Counted from the first letter of the stretch, positions 8,799-18,826 are shown. The stretch is DNA of 64,000 nt from Clostridium gasigenes (GCF_900104115.1 NZ_FNJM01000003.1:186001-250000), one strand, 5' to 3'. Notes: generated by a model not told the origin, from the sequence alone. Numbers and translations: made by a program.

Positions 8799-9614
8799 CT
8801 AATTAAAACTACCCATTTTTCTAAATTTATTATATCTTTCCTCTAGTAATGTTTTTTTATCTTTTTTAAGTAATATATTTAACTCATCATATATTTCTTT
8901 TTTTATACTATTAATCATTTTTTGTGTATTGTTATGAGCTCCACCTCTAGGTTCCTTTATAATTTTATCTATTATATCAAACGCTCTTAAATCTTGAGCT
9001 GTTACTTTCATAACTTCTGCAGCTTCCTCTGCACGGCTTCCATCTTTCCATAGTATAGATGCGAATCCTTCTGGTGAAAGAATTGAGTAAATAGAATGTT
9101 CAAGCATAAATACACTATCCCCAACTGCCAGTGCTAATGCTCCACCACTTCCACCTTCACCTATTATTATAGATATAATAGGTGTCTTTAACCTACTCAT
9201 CTGGAGTAAATTTTGAGCAATTGCATGTCCTTGCCCTCTTTCCTCTGCCCCAATTCCACAAAAGGCTCCTGGGGTATCAATAAAACAAACCACCGGTCTA
9301 TTGAACTTTTCTGCTTGTTTCATAAGCCTTAGTGCTTTTCTATATCCTTCAGGATTTGGCATTCCAAAGTTTCTCTCGATATTTTCTTTTGTATTTTCCC
9401 CTTTTGTAATAGCAATAACCGTTGTACTTATTCCACCTATTTGAGCTATTCCACCTACTATTGCTTTATCATCCCCGAAAGTTCTATCACCATGAAATTC
9501 TAAAAAATCTGCAAATACATTTTGTATATAATATTTCCCATTAGGTCTATCTTTATGTCTAGCTATATTTACTTTTTCCCATGGTGCCATGGTTTTTATA
9601 AATTCTCTACTCAT
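8799..9614 (-). CDS. accA: Acetyl-CoA carboxylase carboxyltransferase subunit alpha
   Basis: The 271-residue alpha half of the carboxyltransferase that moves the carboxyl group from biotin to acetyl-CoA, giving malonyl-CoA. It shows the crotonase-fold signatures [18 protein letters not shown] and [16 protein letters not shown]. It is shorter than the E. coli protein, as is usual in Firmicutes where the N-terminal helical part is reduced. It overlaps the end of accD by 8 bp, indicating tight coupling for equal alpha and beta production. It is the last gene of the fab-acc operon. Confidence 0.96.
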   Translation of the reverse strand: MSREFIKTMAPWEKVNIARHKDRPNGKYYIQNVFADFLEFHGDRTFGDDKAIVGGIAQIGGISTTVIAITKGENTKENIERNFGMPNPEGYRKALRLMKQAEKFNRPVVCFIDTPGAFCGIGAEERGQGHAIAQNLLQMSRLKTPIISIIIGEGGSGGALALAVGDSVFMLEHSIYSILSPEGFASILWKDGSRAEEAAEVMKVTAQDLRAFDIIDKIIKEPRGGAHNNTQKMINSIKKEIYDELNILLKKDKKTLLEERYNKFRKMGSFN

Positions 9615-10482
9615 TTTTATTCACCCCATGAAGATTTAATATTTTATAAATATAACCTTTAAGTTCTCTTCTATGAACTATAGCATCAATAAATCCTTTT
9701 TCTAATAAGAACTCCGCCTTTTGAAAAGTCTCTGGCAACGTCTCTTTAATTGTATTTTCTATAACTCTTCTTCCTGCAAAGCCTATTGTAGCTCTTGGTT
9801 CGCTAATTATAATATCTCCTTGCATTGCAAAACTTGCAGTTACTCCACCAGTTGTAGGATTAGTTAATACAGTTATATATAATAGCCCTTCTTCGTCATG
9901 CCTACCAATAGCCCCTGATATTTTTGCCATTTGCATTAGAGAAAAAATTCCCTCTTGCATTCTGGCTCCACCCGAAGTTGTAAATATCACCAATGGTAAT
10001 TTATTTAACGTTGCATATTCCACTGTTCTTGTTATTTTTTCGCCAACTGCTGATCCCATACTTCCCATCATAAAAAAACTATCCATTACAGCTGCCGCTA
10101 TATTTATTCCATTTATTTTACCTACTCCACAAATTACAGCTTCATCACTTCCAGAGGCTTCTCTACCTTTTCTAAGTTTCTCTTCATATCCTTTAAATCC
10201 TAAATGATTTTTAGTTATAACTTCTGAAAATAATATATTAAAACTTTCTTTATCAAATACTTGTTTAATTCTTTCATTAGCATTTATTCTTAAATGGAAT
10301 CCACATTTATTACATACATCAAGATTAGAATCTAAATCCTCTGTGTAAACTATATTTCCACAGTCATGGCATTTACTCCACATTCCAGAAGGTATATTAG
10401 GACCTTCCTCTATTATTTCATCATCAAAAGAAACCTTACTTACTGTAATATATTGAGTTTTTTTAAATAAATCTTTAAGCAT
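9607..10482 (-). CDS. accD: Acetyl-CoA carboxylase carboxyltransferase subunit beta
   Basis: The 291-residue beta partner of AccA. The four-cysteine zinc ribbon is complete (C38, C41, C57, C60: CHDCG...CNKCG), followed by the crotonase-fold domain with [18 protein letters not shown] and [14 protein letters not shown]. In E. coli the zinc ribbon also binds mRNA. It overlaps accC by 8 bp upstream and accA by 8 bp downstream. Confidence 0.96.
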   Translation of the reverse strand: MLKDLFKKTQYITVSKVSFDDEIIEEGPNIPSGMWSKCHDCGNIVYTEDLDSNLDVCNKCGFHLRINANERIKQVFDKESFNILFSEVITKNHLGFKGYEEKLRKGREASGSDEAVICGVGKINGINIAAAVMDSFFMMGSMGSAVGEKITRTVEYATLNKLPLVIFTTSGGARMQEGIFSLMQMAKISGAIGRHDEEGLLYITVLTNPTTGGVTASFAMQGDIIISEPRATIGFAGRRVIENTIKETLPETFQKAEFLLEKGFIDAIVHRRELKGYIYKILNLHGVNKNE

Positions 10483-11827
10483 TCTTATTCACCATCTTTT
10501 CTGCTAAAAATGAAGTATCATATTCCCCTTTCAGGAAATCTTCTTGCTGTATTAACCAGTATTGGAAATCAATATTAGTAATTACGCCACCTATTGCAAA
10601 TTCGCCTAGTGATCTTTTCATTTTAGCAATAGCTTCCTCACGAGTTTTAGCATAAGTAATTAGTTTTCCAATCATTGAGTCATAATTATGAGGTATTTTA
10701 TATCCACAATAAATTGCACTATCTAATCTCACACCCATTCCACCTGGCATGCATAGCTCTTCTATTTTACCAGGACAAGGCCTGAAATTATTTTTTGTAT
10801 CCTCAGCATTAATTCTGCATTCAATTGCATGACCTGATATTTTAATATCTTCTTGAGTTATATCTAAAGTCATTTTTGATGCAATTTTTAGTTGCTCTTT
10901 TACTAAATCAATTCCAGTAATCATCTCTGTTATAGGATGTTCTACTTGAATTCTAGTATTCATTTCCATAAAATAATATCCACAATTTTTATCAACTAAA
11001 AACTCAATAGTTCCTGCATTTTTATAATTAACTGCTTTTGCTGCTTTTTTGGCTATTTCGCCCATTTCTTCTCTTAACTCTTTTGTTAAGAAAGTAGAAG
11101 GTGCCTCTTCAAGAACCTTTTGATTATTTCTTTGCATAGAACATTCTCTTTCACACAAATGTATTACATTACCATAATCATCCGCTAAAATTTGAAATTC
11201 TATATGTCTTGGTTTTTCTATAAATTTTTCTATATAAATAGTATCATCACCAAAGCAAGCTTTTGCCTCTGCTCTAGCTGTATCGTATGCTAATTTCAAT
11301 TCACTTTTTTCTCTAACTACCCTAATACCACGTCCACCACCACCGGCAGATGCTTTTATCATTACAGGATATCCTATTTCATTTGATATTTTTAAAGCAT
11401 GATCTGCATTTTCTACAATGCCTTCATACCCAGGCACTACTGGAACTCCTGCCTCTTTCATAATCTCTCTTGCTTTTGCTTTATTTCCCATTAGCTCTAT
11501 TGATTCATAATCTGGCCCGATAAACTTGATATTGCATTCTGTACACATTTTTGCAAATCTAGGGTTTTCAGATAAAAACCCAAAACCTGGATGTATCCCA
11601 TCTGCTCCTGTTAAAACACAAGCACTTAAAATATTAGTAATATTTAAGTAACTTTCCTTAGCTTCTGCTGGCCCTATACAAACAGCTTCATCCGCTAGTT
11701 GTGTATGAAGCGCTTCTTTGTCAACTTCTGAATAAACTGCCACTGTTAAAATCCCTAGTTCTCTACAAGCTCTAATTATTCTTACAGCTATTTCTCCTCT
11801 ATTTGCAATTAGCACTTTTTTTAACAT
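10475..11827 (-). CDS. accC: Biotin carboxylase
   Basis: The 450-residue ATP-grasp subunit that carboxylates biotin on AccB using bicarbonate and ATP. The order is an N-terminal biotin carboxylase fold ([16 protein letters not shown]), the glycine-rich ATP loop [14 protein letters not shown] near 155-170, the metal-binding [13 protein letters not shown] near 285, and the C-terminal BC domain. The ATG at 11827 with AGGTGA was chosen over an upstream in-frame start that would place 14 unrelated residues in front. It lies 8 bp after fabZ. Confidence 0.96.
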   Translation of the reverse strand: MLKKVLIANRGEIAVRIIRACRELGILTVAVYSEVDKEALHTQLADEAVCIGPAEAKESYLNITNILSACVLTGADGIHPGFGFLSENPRFAKMCTECNIKFIGPDYESIELMGNKAKAREIMKEAGVPVVPGYEGIVENADHALKISNEIGYPVMIKASAGGGGRGIRVVREKSELKLAYDTARAEAKACFGDDTIYIEKFIEKPRHIEFQILADDYGNVIHLCERECSMQRNNQKVLEEAPSTFLTKELREEMGEIAKKAAKAVNYKNAGTIEFLVDKNCGYYFMEMNTRIQVEHPITEMITGIDLVKEQLKIASKMTLDITQEDIKISGHAIECRINAEDTKNNFRPCPGKIEELCMPGGMGVRLDSAIYCGYKIPHNYDSMIGKLITYAKTREEAIAKMKRSLGEFAIGGVITNIDFQYWLIQQEDFLKGEYDTSFLAEKMVNKNA

Positions 11828-11835
11828 ATTATCAC

Positions 11836-12258
11836 CTATCCTATAGCAAAGAGTATTTCTGCCACGCAAGCCTTTACCCCATCAACTGTTGCAATACCAC
11901 GTCCAACACCAATAGGTCCTCGCATTTTTATTATTTCTACACTTAAATCTAATCTATCACCTGGAACAACTTGTTTTTTCCATCTAACTTTATCTGCTCC
12001 AGCAAAAAGAGGTAATTTCCCCTTATTTTCTTCTTTACTTAAAATTGCAACAGCTCCAACTTGAGCTAATGCCTCTAAAATTAATACACCCGGCATAACT
12101 GGATGATCTGGATAATGCCCTTGGAAAAATTGTTCATTTATAGTTACATTTTTATATCCTTTAGCACTTACACCCTCAACTATTTCTGTAACTCTATCAA
12201 TTAATAACATAGGATATCTATGAGGTATAATTTCTTTAATTTCTTTTATCCCTAACAT
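11836..12258 (-). CDS. fabZ: 3-hydroxyacyl-ACP dehydratase FabZ
   Basis: A 140-residue hot-dog-fold dehydratase that removes water from 3-hydroxyacyl-ACP in each elongation cycle. The catalytic pair is H48 in [14 protein letters not shown] and E62 in ILEALAQ. Length is standard. Insertion between accB and accC is the usual gene order of Firmicute fab-acc operons. No separate fabA or fabN is present in the window, so the source of unsaturated fatty acids is not shown here. Confidence 0.96.
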   Translation of the reverse strand: MLGIKEIKEIIPHRYPMLLIDRVTEIVEGVSAKGYKNVTINEQFFQGHYPDHPVMPGVLILEALAQVGAVAILSKEENKGKLPLFAGADKVRWKKQVVPGDRLDLSVEIIKMRGPIGVGRGIATVDGVKACVAEILFAIG

Positions 12259-12259
12259 A

Positions 12260-12748
12260 TTAACCTCTCCTTACTTTAAACATTGGCTGACCATACTCAA
12301 CCATTTGTCCTTCTTTAATTAATATTTTCACTATTTCCCCATTATATTCACATTCTATTTCATTCATTAATTTCATTGCCTCTATTATACATAGTGCATC
12401 ACCTTTTGAAACCTTTGATCCTTCTGAAACAAAAGGACTACTATCTGGTGATGATGACCCATAAAAAGTTCCAACCATTGGTGAATTAATAGTCAATAAA
12501 TTTTCATCTTCTTTAACTAAAACTTTTTCTTCAATATCTAATTCAGTATTTTTATTAACTATTTCACTATTAATATTTTTATTAATCTCTTCTTTACCAA
12601 CAATGTTTTCAACAGATGTTTTCCCTACTAAACTTCTAGTTAAGGATTTATCCATCTTTATATAATTATCATCCATTTTAAGTTCAAAATAAGCTAATTC
12701 TGAAGAGTTAATCATTTGGACTAACTCTCTAATATCTTTTAAATCCAT
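12260..12748 (-). CDS. accB: Biotin carboxyl carrier protein
   Basis: A 162-residue carrier that shuttles carboxybiotin between AccC and the AccAD carboxyltransferase. The biotin-accepting lysine is K126 in [10 protein letters not shown] in the C-terminal lipoyl-like domain (about 84-161). Residues about 40-80 are a variable linker; the proline/alanine-rich hinge of the E. coli protein is replaced by a charged Asn/Glu/Lys-rich one. The thumb-like [13 protein letters not shown] segment is present. It lies 19 bp after fabF. Confidence 0.95.
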   Translation of the reverse strand: MDLKDIRELVQMINSSELAYFELKMDDNYIKMDKSLTRSLVGKTSVENIVGKEEINKNINSEIVNKNTELDIEEKVLVKEDENLLTINSPMVGTFYGSSSPDSSPFVSEGSKVSKGDALCIIEAMKLMNEIECEYNGEIVKILIKEGQMVEYGQPMFKVRRG

Positions 12749-12767
12749 AAGTTTTCCTCCTAAAATA

Positions 12768-14000
12768 CTACCATTTTTTAAATACTAAAGATGCATTATG
12801 ACCACCAAATCCTAAAGAATTAGTTAAAGCATATTCTACTTTTGCATCTCTTCCTACATTTGGTACGTAGTCTAAATCTAAGCCTTCATCGCATACTTCA
12901 TATCCTATAGTTGGAGGAACAAACCCTTCTTGAAGAGCCTTAATACAAACTATACTTTCAACTGCACCAGCTGCACCTAAAAGATGACCTGTCATTGATT
13001 TTGTTGAAGATATTGGTATTTTATAAGCTTGATCTCCAAATACCTTTTTAATTGCAATTGTTTCAAACTTATCATTATAAGGAGTTGATGTTCCATGTGC
13101 ATTAATATATGAAACTTGATTTTCACTTATTCCAGCTTCTTTTATTGCATCTTCCATAGACCTACTTGCACCTTTTCCTTCTGGATCTGGTGAAGTTATA
13201 TGATAAGCATCACAAGTTGACCCATATCCTACTATTTCAGCTAATATATTTGCACCTCTAGCTTCAGCATGTTCTAAGCTTTCCATAACTAAAATCCCTG
13301 CACCTTCACCCATAACAAATCCTGATCTCTCTTTATCAAAAGGTATTGATGCTCTTTTTGGATCATTTAATGAATTTAAAGCTCTCATACTATTAAATCC
13401 TGATATTGCCATAGCTGTAATAGGTGCTTCTGTTCCACCTGCAAGTACAATATCGCTATATCCATGTTTGATACTTCTAAAAGCATCACCTATATTATTA
13501 GTTCCTGTTGCACAGGCAGTAACTACTGAAGTACAAACTCCTCTAGCCCCAAATCTTATAGCTACATTTCCTGCTGCTAAATTAATTATAACCATAGGTA
13601 TGAATAATGGAGAAACTCTCTTTCCACCTTTATCAAATAATGTCCTAAATCCATTTTCTTCTGTTGTAAAACCACCAATTCCTGATCCTACAAAAACCCC
13701 AAATCTATCTTTATCTATATTATCTAAATCTAATCCTGAATTAGTTACAGCCTCTTGTGCTGCAACTACTGCATATTGAGAAAACTTATCTAATCTTTTC
13801 ACTTCTTTTTTCCCTAAAACAGTTTCAGGGTCAAATTCTTTTAATTCCCCTGCAATTTTAACTTCTAAATTGTCTGTATCAATTGATTTTATAAAATCTA
13901 TTCCAAGTTTTCCGATTTTTGAATTATTCCAGAAACTTTCTACATCATTACCAATAGGAGTTACTGCTCCCATTCCAGTTATTACAACTCTTCTATTCAT
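12768..14000 (-). CDS. fabF: 3-oxoacyl-ACP synthase II FabF
   Basis: A 410-residue condensing enzyme for chain elongation. The nucleophile is C163 in [10 protein letters not shown], with the two catalytic histidines in [11 protein letters not shown] and [13 protein letters not shown] 14000 with GGAGGG was chosen; an upstream in-frame start would add 12 residues overlapping fabG. Standard length and no odd features. FabF in Firmicutes commonly makes up for the absence of FabB. Confidence 0.96.
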   Translation of the reverse strand: MNRRVVITGMGAVTPIGNDVESFWNNSKIGKLGIDFIKSIDTDNLEVKIAGELKEFDPETVLGKKEVKRLDKFSQYAVVAAQEAVTNSGLDLDNIDKDRFGVFVGSGIGGFTTEENGFRTLFDKGGKRVSPLFIPMVIINLAAGNVAIRFGARGVCTSVVTACATGTNNIGDAFRSIKHGYSDIVLAGGTEAPITAMAISGFNSMRALNSLNDPKRASIPFDKERSGFVMGEGAGILVMESLEHAEARGANILAEIVGYGSTCDAYHITSPDPEGKGASRSMEDAIKEAGISENQVSYINAHGTSTPYNDKFETIAIKKVFGDQAYKIPISSTKSMTGHLLGAAGAVESIVCIKALQEGFVPPTIGYEVCDEGLDLDYVPNVGRDAKVEYALTNSLGFGGHNASLVFKKW

Positions 14001-14013
14001 TGTTTTCCCTCCA

Positions 14014-14754
14014 TTACATTGACATTCCACCATCAACGCTTATAATTTGACCAGTAATATAACTTGCAGATTCACTAGCTAAAAATGCTGCTAATTCCGC
14101 AACATCTGATACATTTCCAAATCTTTTAAGCGGAATGTTTGCCATTACTGCATCTTTTGCTTTTTCTCCAAGTTCATTTGTCATATCAGTTTGAATAAAT
14201 CCTGGTGCTATTGCATTTACATTTATTCCACGACTTCCAAGCTCTCTTGCAAGTGATTTTGTCATTCCTATAACTCCAGCCTTTGCAGCGCAATAATTTA
14301 ATTGACCAGCATTTCCTGTTATTCCAACTACCGATGCCATATTTATGACTTTACCAGATTTTTGTTTAACCATAATTGGGGTAACTGCTCTTATACAGTT
14401 AAATACGCCTTTTAAATTTACTTCTATTACTCTATCAAAATCTTCTTCTTTCATTCTCATAACTAAACCATCTCTAGTAATCCCTGCATTATTAACTAAT
14501 ATATCTACTGATCCAAATCTTTCTTTAGCCATAAGTATTAAATTATTTGCATCATTAAAATTACTAATATCTGCTTTAACTACTAAAACTTCTACTCCAA
14601 GTTCTTTTAATTCCTTTTCTAAAGAAATAGCTTCTTCTTCACTACTTCTATAATTTATAACTAAATTCGCTCCAAGTTTTGCATATTTTAAAGCTATAGA
14701 TCTGCCTATGCCTTTTGCTGCACCTGTTACTACTGCACATTTTCCTTTTAACAT
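14014..14754 (-). CDS. fabG: 3-oxoacyl-ACP reductase FabG
   Basis: A 246-residue short-chain dehydrogenase that reduces 3-oxoacyl-ACP with NADPH. Cofactor motif TGAAKGIG at 10-17, NNAG at 88-91 and catalytic S141-Y154-K158 (SVVGITGNAGQLNYCAAK) are all intact. It lies 13 bp upstream of fabF and 9 bp after fabD, inside the operon. Confidence 0.96.
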   Translation of the reverse strand: MLKGKCAVVTGAAKGIGRSIALKYAKLGANLVINYRSSEEEAISLEKELKELGVEVLVVKADISNFNDANNLILMAKERFGSVDILVNNAGITRDGLVMRMKEEDFDRVIEVNLKGVFNCIRAVTPIMVKQKSGKVINMASVVGITGNAGQLNYCAAKAGVIGMTKSLARELGSRGINVNAIAPGFIQTDMTNELGEKAKDAVMANIPLKRFGNVSDVAELAAFLASESASYITGQIISVDGGMSM

Positions 14755-14763
14755 AAAAACCTC

Positions 14764-15705
14764 CTAATTTTCTTCTTTAATAGCTTTTATTGTAGCTTCT
14801 AAAGAATTTAAATCTTCAACGTTTAATACTTTTGCATTTTTATCTATCTTTTTAACGAACCCTCTAAGCGCTTTTCCAGGTCCAATTTCTATAAAAGTGT
14901 TAATTCCTCTATCTATCATATCTCTTATTGTCTTCTCAAATAAAACTGAAGACATCATTTGTTTTCTAAGTAGAGTTTTAACATCGTCATTTTCTTCGTA
15001 AGGGGTTCCTTTTACATTAGAATAAATTAATTTTTTAAGAGGCTTAAATTCTAACAATTTTAAAGTTTCAAAAAACTCAAAACTTGCCGGTTCCAATAAA
15101 GAACTATGGAACGGTCCACTTACTTTTAAAGGTATTGCCATACCACCTAGTTCTTTTGCTATTTTCACGGCTTTTTTTATTGCTTCCATTTCTCCAGCAA
15201 CAACAACTTGCCCTGGACAATTAAAATTAGCACCTTCTATAATTCCAAATTCCCCTGCTTTTTCTAATAATAATTTTATACTTTCTTCATCTAACTTAAG
15301 TACTGCTGCCATTCCACCTAACCCTTTAGGTAATGATGACCCCATTATTCTTCCTCTTTCTTTTATAAGTTTAACCCCATCTTCAAAAGATAAAGCTTCA
15401 CCATAAATTAAAGCTGTATATTCACCAAGTGATAATCCTGCAGCGCAGTCGCCTTCTATTCCATTAATCTCAAGAGCTTTTAAACAAGCTAATGATGTTA
15501 ATAAAATAGCTGGTTGAGTATTTTCAGTTTGAGTTAGTATTTCTTCTGGTCCATTAAATATTATATCCTTAATTGGCAAATCTAATATTTTTTCTCCCTT
15601 ATTAAATACTTCCCTACATTCTGGTATATTATCATAAAGTTCTTTTCCCATAGATAGATATTGAGCTCCTTGTCCTGAGAAAAGAAATGCAATTTTTTTA
15701 TCCAT
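14764..15705 (-). CDS. fabD: Malonyl-CoA:ACP transacylase FabD
   Basis: A 313-residue acyltransferase that loads malonate onto ACP. Nucleophile S92 lies in GLSLGEYTAL and the catalytic His in GPFHSSLLEP near residue 198; the N-terminal FLFSGQGAQYLSMG oxyanion loop is present. It overlaps fabK by 8 bp, so the two are coupled. Confidence 0.96.
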   Translation of the reverse strand: MDKKIAFLFSGQGAQYLSMGKELYDNIPECREVFNKGEKILDLPIKDIIFNGPEEILTQTENTQPAILLTSLACLKALEINGIEGDCAAGLSLGEYTALIYGEALSFEDGVKLIKERGRIMGSSLPKGLGGMAAVLKLDEESIKLLLEKAGEFGIIEGANFNCPGQVVVAGEMEAIKKAVKIAKELGGMAIPLKVSGPFHSSLLEPASFEFFETLKLLEFKPLKKLIYSNVKGTPYEENDDVKTLLRKQMMSSVLFEKTIRDMIDRGINTFIEIGPGKALRGFVKKIDKNAKVLNVEDLNSLEATIKAIKEEN

Positions 15706-16639
15706 TTAATCCTCCAAACTTATCAATAGTTTTTTGCGCTTCTTCAAAAATTTCTAATATAAGTTCTTTGCAAGTTTCTTCTTTTACTACTAATCCTGAA
15801 CTTTGACCTGCCATAACTGATCCCATTTGAACATCGCCATCTCTTGCAGCTTTTGGAAGTGATCCTTTTGCTAATTCTTCAAGCTCTTCTGCTGATGCCC
15901 CTTCTTTTTCTGCTTTCAAAAATTCTCTTGAAAGTTTATTTCTAAGTACTCTAACTGGATGACCTGTACCTCTTCCAGTTACATCTGTATCTATATCTTT
16001 AGCTTTTATAACTTTATCTTTATAATTTTGGTGTACAGTGCATTCTTTAGTCACGAGAAACCTTGTTCCAAGTTGAACGCCTTCAGCTCCTAACATAAAT
16101 GATGCCGCAACACCTCTTCCATCCGCAATTCCACCTGCTGCAATAACTGGTATGCTACATGCATCTACAACTTGTGGAACTAATGTCATTGTTGTCAATT
16201 GCCCAACATGCCCACCGGATTCTGTTCCTTCTGCAATAACTGCATCAGCGCCTGATCTTTCCATTCTTCTAGCAAGTGCAACTGAGGCAACTACAGGTAT
16301 AACTTTTATTCCTTTAGCTTTCCACATTTCCATATACTTACCAGGGCTTCCAGCTCCAGTTGTAACCACTTTAACATCTTCTTCGCAGACTAATTTTGCT
16401 ATCTCATCTGCATTTTCTGACATAAGCATAATATTTACTCCAAAAGGTTTACTTGTTAAAATTTTCGCTTTTCTTATTTCATCTCTAACCCACTGGGTAG
16501 GAGCAGCTCCAGTTATTATTCCAAGACCACCCGCTTCACTTGTAGCTGCTGCTAAAGATGCATCTGCAATCCAAGCCATTCCACCTTGAAAAATCGGATA
16601 TTCTATGTTTAATAATTCTGTAATCCTGGTCTTCTTCAT
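15698..16639 (-). CDS. fabK: Enoyl-ACP reductase II FabK (FMN)
   Basis: A 313-residue FMN-dependent enoyl-ACP reductase of the nitronate-monooxygenase-like TIM-barrel family. It completes the elongation cycle with NAD(P)H. Visible motifs are YPIFQGGMAWIADA, GVNIMLMS, AEGTESGGHVG and AAGGIADGRG, which form the flavin site. Enzymes of this class are insensitive to triclosan. No fabI gene is seen in the operon, so FabK is probably the main enoyl reductase here. Confidence 0.94.
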   Translation of the reverse strand: MKKTRITELLNIEYPIFQGGMAWIADASLAAATSEAGGLGIITGAAPTQWVRDEIRKAKILTSKPFGVNIMLMSENADEIAKLVCEEDVKVVTTGAGSPGKYMEMWKAKGIKVIPVVASVALARRMERSGADAVIAEGTESGGHVGQLTTMTLVPQVVDACSIPVIAAGGIADGRGVAASFMLGAEGVQLGTRFLVTKECTVHQNYKDKVIKAKDIDTDVTGRGTGHPVRVLRNKLSREFLKAEKEGASAEELEELAKGSLPKAARDGDVQMGSVMAGQSSGLVVKEETCKELILEIFEEAQKTIDKFGGLNG

Positions 16640-16657
16640 AAAAATTCCTCCTATTTA

Positions 16658-16685
16658 ATAAGTCAGATAAAAATATCTGACTTAT
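16658..16685 (-). promoter_or_regulatory. Hairpin between acpP and fabK
   Basis: Perfect 12-bp inverted repeat ATAAGTCAGATA with an AAAA loop, in the 76-bp gap between acpP and fabK. No T-run follows on the coding strand, so it fits an mRNA processing or stability hairpin better than a terminator. It could let acpP be made in excess of the downstream enzymes. Confidence 0.6.
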
Positions 16686-16715
16686 CTTTTGGTCTTAGGC
16701 TTTCTTTAAAATGCC

Positions 16716-16937
16716 TTATGCTATTTTTGAGTTTACATATGTTACAGCATCTTGTATGCTCTTCATATTTTCTGCATCTTCTAATTGAATATCAAATTCC
16801 TCTTCAAGTTCTATTACCACTTGGAAAAGATCTAATGAATCTGCTCCTAATGCTTCGAAAGTTGTTTCTAATTTAACATCCTCTTCTGAAACCCCTAATT
16901 GTTCACATACTACCTTTTTAATTCTATCAAATACCAT
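16716..16937 (-). CDS. acpP: Acyl carrier protein
   Basis: A 73-residue acidic four-helix carrier. The phosphopantetheine serine is S34 in GADSLDLFQ. It holds growing acyl chains for all Fab enzymes encoded around it. It is 31 bp after fabH and 76 bp before fabK; that larger gap contains a hairpin. The stop codon TAA is the first three bases of TAAGGCATTTTA, an edge of the dispersed repeat discussed in the findings. Confidence 0.96.
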   Translation of the reverse strand: MVFDRIKKVVCEQLGVSEEDVKLETTFEALGADSLDLFQVVIELEEEFDIQLEDAENMKSIQDAVTYVNSKIA

Positions 16938-16968
16938 TTTGTATTCCTCCTAATATTATATTTTATTA

Positions 16969-17943
16969 TTATTTCCATTCTATTAATACAGACCCAAAGG
17001 TTAATCCCCCACCGAATCCAACTAACACTATTTTATCCTTAGCTTTTAGCATACCTTTTTCATACATTTCATTTAATGCAATTGGAATAGAAGCTGAAGA
17101 AGTATTTCCAAATCTATCTAAGTTAACATAAAATTTTTCTTTATCTACATTTAACTTCTTAGCTGCATAATCAATTATTCTTAAATTCGCTTGATGAGGT
17201 ACTATATATTTAACATCCTCTAGGTTGCAATCTGTATTTAATAAAACTTCTTTAACTGCCTCTACTATAGCTGCAGTTGCGAACTTAAATACTTCTCCAC
17301 CCTTCATTTGTACCTTGTTATTTCTTTTAACTACATTTAAAGCATATGGATTTTCAACATCAAAAGCCGCAGCTACTAAACTTTCATATTTGCTTCCATC
17401 AGATTTACTAAAAGTATTAATAATTCCTTTAGTGTTACTTTCTGTAAGCACTACGGCTCCCCCTCCATCTCCAAATAGAACACAAGTCCCTCTGTCCTTC
17501 CAATCTATTATTTTAGATAAAGTTTCTGCCCCTATAATTAGAGCATTCTTGAAACCATGAATTTTCATCATAGATTCTGCTATTTGAATAGCATATATAA
17601 ATCCAGAGCAAGCTGCATTTATATCAAAGGCAGTTGCACCTTTAGCTCCTAATTCTTTTTGAACCATACACGCAACTGATGGTGTACACATATCAGGAGT
17701 TATTGTTGCAACTATTATTAGTTCTAAATCTTCTTTTTGCACTCCAGATCTTTCAATTGCAAGTATCGCAGCTTTAGTTGCAATATTTGATGTATCCTCA
17801 CCAGTTGATATTCTTCTTTCTTTTATACCAGTTCTATCAAGAATCCATTCGTCACTAGTATCAACTATGGCACTTAGATCTTCATTTGTTACAATATTAG
17901 AAGGTACATATGCGCCAATTCCACTAATTACTACTTCTTTCAT
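16969..17943 (-). CDS. fabH: 3-oxoacyl-ACP synthase III FabH
   Basis: A 324-residue initiating condensing enzyme that joins an acyl-CoA primer to malonyl-ACP. The catalytic triad is visible: C112 in NAACSGFIYA, His in PHQANLRI near 246 and Asn in GNTSSASIP near 276. In Gram-positives it sets the balance of straight and branched chains through primer choice. It is first of the enzyme genes, 67 bp after fabT. Confidence 0.96.
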   Translation of the reverse strand: MKEVVISGIGAYVPSNIVTNEDLSAIVDTSDEWILDRTGIKERRISTGEDTSNIATKAAILAIERSGVQKEDLELIIVATITPDMCTPSVACMVQKELGAKGATAFDINAACSGFIYAIQIAESMMKIHGFKNALIIGAETLSKIIDWKDRGTCVLFGDGGGAVVLTESNTKGIINTFSKSDGSKYESLVAAAFDVENPYALNVVKRNNKVQMKGGEVFKFATAAIVEAVKEVLLNTDCNLEDVKYIVPHQANLRIIDYAAKKLNVDKEKFYVNLDRFGNTSSASIPIALNEMYEKGMLKAKDKIVLVGFGGGLTFGSVLIEWK

Positions 17944-18010
17944 ATATCTCTCCTTATGAGGAGCTTCAAAAAATAACTAATTAAATTCCCGTCTATTTTT
18001 TTCCGCTCCC

Positions 18011-18463
18011 TTACTTAATCAATTCATTTTTTGCTTTAAAGAAAACATTCAATTTTTCTAGTGATGAGATTAAAACGTCTTCCTCGCTTTCACTTAACCC
18101 ATCAATAGTGGCTGTTATCATATCATTATGAAATTTTTCATGTAGTCTATATGCAAGTTTTCCCCTTTTAGTAAGTTCTACTAAAACTACTCGTCTATCT
18201 TCTTCTATTCTCTTTCTTGAAACATAATCTTTTTTTATAAGCTTATTAATAGCAGTTGTCAAAGTTCCTACTGTAATTTTTAAATCTTGTGCTACTTCAC
18301 TCATAGTTCTTTGAGTGTACATACCTATAGCTTCTAACGTATGCATTTCTGTAACTGATAAATCAGATAAAGCTCCATGTTTTAATGTTTTTTCTTCTAT
18401 TTGCACAATATCATCGAATATTTGTACCAACAATTCATTTAATACCTTTTGTGTCTTCTTCAT
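18011..18463 (-). CDS. fabT: MarR-family fatty-acid regulator FabT
   Basis: A 150-residue winged-helix MarR protein at the head of the fab operon, the position of FabT in streptococci and related Firmicutes. The HTH (MSEVAQDLKITVGTLTTAINKLIKKDYV) and the wing KRIEEDRRVVLVELTKRG are clear. FabT binds DNA with long acyl-ACP as corepressor and represses fab genes. Its own promoter carries a TTTGATACTCAAA palindrome over the -10, consistent with autoregulation of the whole operon. A role in fatty-acid control is inferred from context and operator. Confidence 0.88.
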   Translation of the reverse strand: MKKTQKVLNELLVQIFDDIVQIEEKTLKHGALSDLSVTEMHTLEAIGMYTQRTMSEVAQDLKITVGTLTTAINKLIKKDYVSRKRIEEDRRVVLVELTKRGKLAYRLHEKFHNDMITATIDGLSESEEDVLISSLEKLNVFFKAKNELIK

Positions 18464-18576
18464 GAATATTCACTCCCACATCTCTTCTTAAGTTGTTCTT
18501 AAGTTCTAGTACTTCTATAATAATAGAATTTTGTCGAAATTTCAATTAGCACACAAAAATATTTCGATAATTGAAT

Positions 18577-18619
18577 ACTTTGATACTCAAAATATACTAT
18601 AATCAAAACATGTTGTCAA
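18577..18619 (-). promoter_or_regulatory. fabT/fab operon promoter with FabT operator
   Basis: Minus-strand -35 TTGACA (18619-18614) and -10 TATATT (18596-18591), spacer 17 bp. The palindrome ACTTTGATACTCAAAAT (18577-18593) overlaps the end of the -10 and the start site and matches the known FabT box pattern TTTGA-N3-TCAAA. A related TTTTGATTATAG lies in the spacer and TTTCGATAATTGAA at 18562-18575. Promoter and palindrome are seen; FabT binding is inferred. Confidence 0.82.
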
Positions 18620-18762
18620 TAACTTATTTGGAAATTTTTTTTCAAAATAATATTGTTAGTATAAAAAATCGAATCTAAATAGCATCAGTAAAGAACTTTA
18701 GTTTTAACAAATGTTCTTTTACTTATACATACTATTGATTCAATTATTAAATAATTTGAAAT

Positions 18763-18817
18763 AAGGCATTTGAAAAAATAACAAGCAAATATGCTATCCT
18801 ATTTTTTCAAATGCCTT
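18763..18817. repeat. Full palindromic copy of the AAGGCAT repeat
   Basis: Perfect 18-bp inverted repeat AAGGCATTTGAAAAAATA / TATTTTTTCAAATGCCTT with a 19-bp centre. It lies 10 bp past the stop of the DUF3592 gene and could end its transcript. This is the cleanest copy of the dispersed family in the window. Confidence 0.85.
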
Positions 18818-18826
18818 ACTATATTT

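Noticed and set aside
16152..16589. Long open frame antisense to fabK (and similar ones inside fabF, fabG, fabH, rnfD, iscS)
   Set aside because: They run through conserved catalytic regions of well-identified genes on the other strand, have no ribosome site, and their composition follows from the A/T-rich codons of the real genes.
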